Shown in pieces: positions 62,984 through 64,000 of a DNA stretch of 64,000 nucleotides. The DNA is from Vibrio orientalis CIP 102891 = ATCC 33934 (GTDB lineage Bacteria > Pseudomonadota > Gammaproteobacteria > Enterobacterales > Vibrionaceae). Location of the stretch: NCBI RefSeq assembly GCF_000176235.1, contig NZ_ACZV01000001.1, positions 1 through 64,000 of the forward strand. Reading direction: 5' to 3'. The translations under genes were made by a program, and so were the position numbers. The notes beneath the pieces were generated by a model, which made no database searches, was not told the DNA's origin, and saw nothing but the letters and a program-made list of their open reading frames with translations. The stretch's first letter is position 1, and every line of letters starts with the position of its first letter.

Positions 62984-63697
62984 TTAAATAAACGCGTACG
63001 CATCTGCAAACATTCTTTCTGCTTGCGCCTGCTTATTTAAAGTGAACTGTTCTCTTGCCGCACCCGCCATTTCAAAACGACCCGCTATATAGATATCAAA
63101 TTCAGCCAGTGAGTCAAAATCTTGCTCGACAGCTTGAAGTACGTTGCCTGTTTTACCAGCCCACTCACTTGGTGCTTCTTCTACTACAGGCACAAAGTGC
63201 ACATTGTTATGCTTTGCGGCAATTTCTTCTAATTCAGATTTCGCATACAGCTGGCATTCATCACGACCACCCCAATATAGGTGAATGTCGTTTTTTAGCT
63301 CTTGTGCCACACAGTGGTCCAAAATTGAACGTACGTAACTAAAGCCAGTGCCACCAGCAATTAGTAATAGAGGACGCTCACTCTCTTCTTGCACCCAAGC
63401 ATCACCATGAGGAGCATCAATGGTGATCTCTCCATCTTGTTCAAGAGCCGCTTTCATTGCTTCAACGACTTCTAGTGCGTAAGCATTTTGCTCTGCTGCA
63501 CCGATATGTAGCTCCAGTTCACCCTCATGGCGACATGGGCTGCTCGCGATAGAGAAAGGTCTTTTATCCTTCTCCCCCATTACAACCATTAAGTACTGGC
63601 CCGCTTTAAAGTCTACTGGGCTTTCCGGATGTAATAAGATTTGGTAAGTATTGCAAGCCAACGGCTGAATTGACTTTACTTTGCATTGAATAGTCAT
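62984..63697 (-). CDS. fre: NAD(P)H-flavin reductase
   Basis: Reduces free flavins (FMN, riboflavin) with NAD(P)H; in Vibrio relatives it feeds luciferase, ferric reduction or UbiD flavin prenylation. It has 237 residues with the flavin motif RPFSIASSP and NAD(P) motif [13 protein letters not shown]. The family is LuxG/Fre. It follows a 2Fe-2S ferredoxin gene by 14 bases. Confidence 0.95.
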
Positions 63698-63711
63698 TTT
63701 GTTCCTCTTAC

Positions 63712-63981
63712 TTACTCTTCAAAAGTAAGCACTAATTTACTTTCTGCGAAGGCTTGGCAAGCAAATATCCATCCTTGTTGTTGCTCTTTATCAGTGAGCA
63801 TTGGTTCAAGGTGATAAGAGACTGTTCCTTCTAGTTTACGACACAAACAGGCTGCACATGCACCAACCTGGCAACGGTGTGGAAAATTAATATTATTGTT
63901 GAGCGCGGCTTCCAACACCGTTTGTCCATCCTGCACTTCAAATTCTAGGTTATCGGGCTGCAAGATGACGGTATGCTTCAT
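63712..63981 (-). CDS. Plant-type 2Fe-2S ferredoxin
   Basis: An 89-residue ferredoxin with the cluster pattern C-X4-C-X2-C ([11 protein letters not shown], about residue 37-47) and a fourth cysteine in IFACQAF (about residue 74). Likely transfers electrons with Fre, encoded directly downstream. The gene is complete; upstream sequence leaves the window. Confidence 0.93.
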
Positions 63982-64000
63982 AGGATACCCAACTTATCCC

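Overview
The window is a stretch of a gamma-proteobacterial chromosome, almost certainly a Vibrio (family Vibrionaceae) main chromosome. The rRNA sequences, the gene families and the gene order (murI-btuB-trmA-fabR-sthA, ubiC-ubiA-plsB-dgkA-lexA-dinF, glpEG-rpoH-ftsXEY-rsmD, cyaY-cyaA-hemCDXY) are those of vibrios, with clear relics of enterobacterial synteny. I cannot name the species. Function calls come from recognising protein families in the translations; no search was run.

Layout. Two rRNA operons frame the window, both transcribed leftward. The left one is cut off inside 16S (1-597), with its leader and P1 promoter to about 1060. The right one (about 56.9-62.9 kb) is complete: 16S, tRNA-Ile(GAT), tRNA-Ala(TGC), 23S, 5S, tRNA-Asp(GTC), then stacked terminators. 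Between them lie about 55 protein genes, mostly core housekeeping: murI, a Dph6-like ATPase, btuB behind a cobalamin riboswitch, trmA, fabR-yijD, sthA, an SMR efflux protein, and the adhC-fghA formaldehyde pathway (1-12 kb); a MATE/methyltransferase pair behind lexA with two SOS boxes, dgkA, plsB, ubiCA, a FliL-like protein, glpEG, rpoH, ftsYEX, rsmD and the yhh genes (12-29 kb); an accessory-flavoured arsenate operon arsR-gapdh-phosphatase-arsJ, an HDOD signalling protein, rhtB/pldB/yigL, an EVE protein, a composite lipoprotein with tapT, and a FIST-GGDEF-EAL protein (29-44 kb); then lptM-lysA-dapF-DUF484-xerC-yigB, cyaY, cyaA and hemCDXY (44-56 kb). Right of the rRNA operon are fre and a 2Fe-2S ferredoxin gene.

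How the parts work together. Several units are clear pathways: heme synthesis (hemCD), ubiquinone entry (ubiC, ubiA), phospholipid synthesis (plsB, dgkA, with fabR controlling fatty-acid unsaturation), formaldehyde detoxification (adhC, fghA), cell division and membrane targeting (ftsYEX, with rpoH), and lysine/diaminopimelate synthesis coupled to chromosome-dimer resolution (dapF, lysA, xerC). The arsenate operon should make 1-arseno-3-phosphoglycerate with its own GAPDH and export it with ArsJ. A CDKN3-like phosphatase of unknown purpose sits between them.

Less ordinary features are: a 26-residue membrane peptide gene with a strong ribosome site and its own terminator in an AT-rich gap (29.3 kb); two ERIC-type repeats abutting the stop codons of gapdh and dapF; a DnaA-box-like cluster between rpoH and glpE; a putative Fur box in front of the methyltransferase-MATE pair downstream of lexA; a strongly folded spacer between adhC and fghA; a 12-unit Ala-Glu hexanucleotide repeat in ftsY; and a decayed coding remnant plus tRNA-like debris behind the rRNA operon. 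I found no CRISPR array, prophage, transposase or restriction/defence island.
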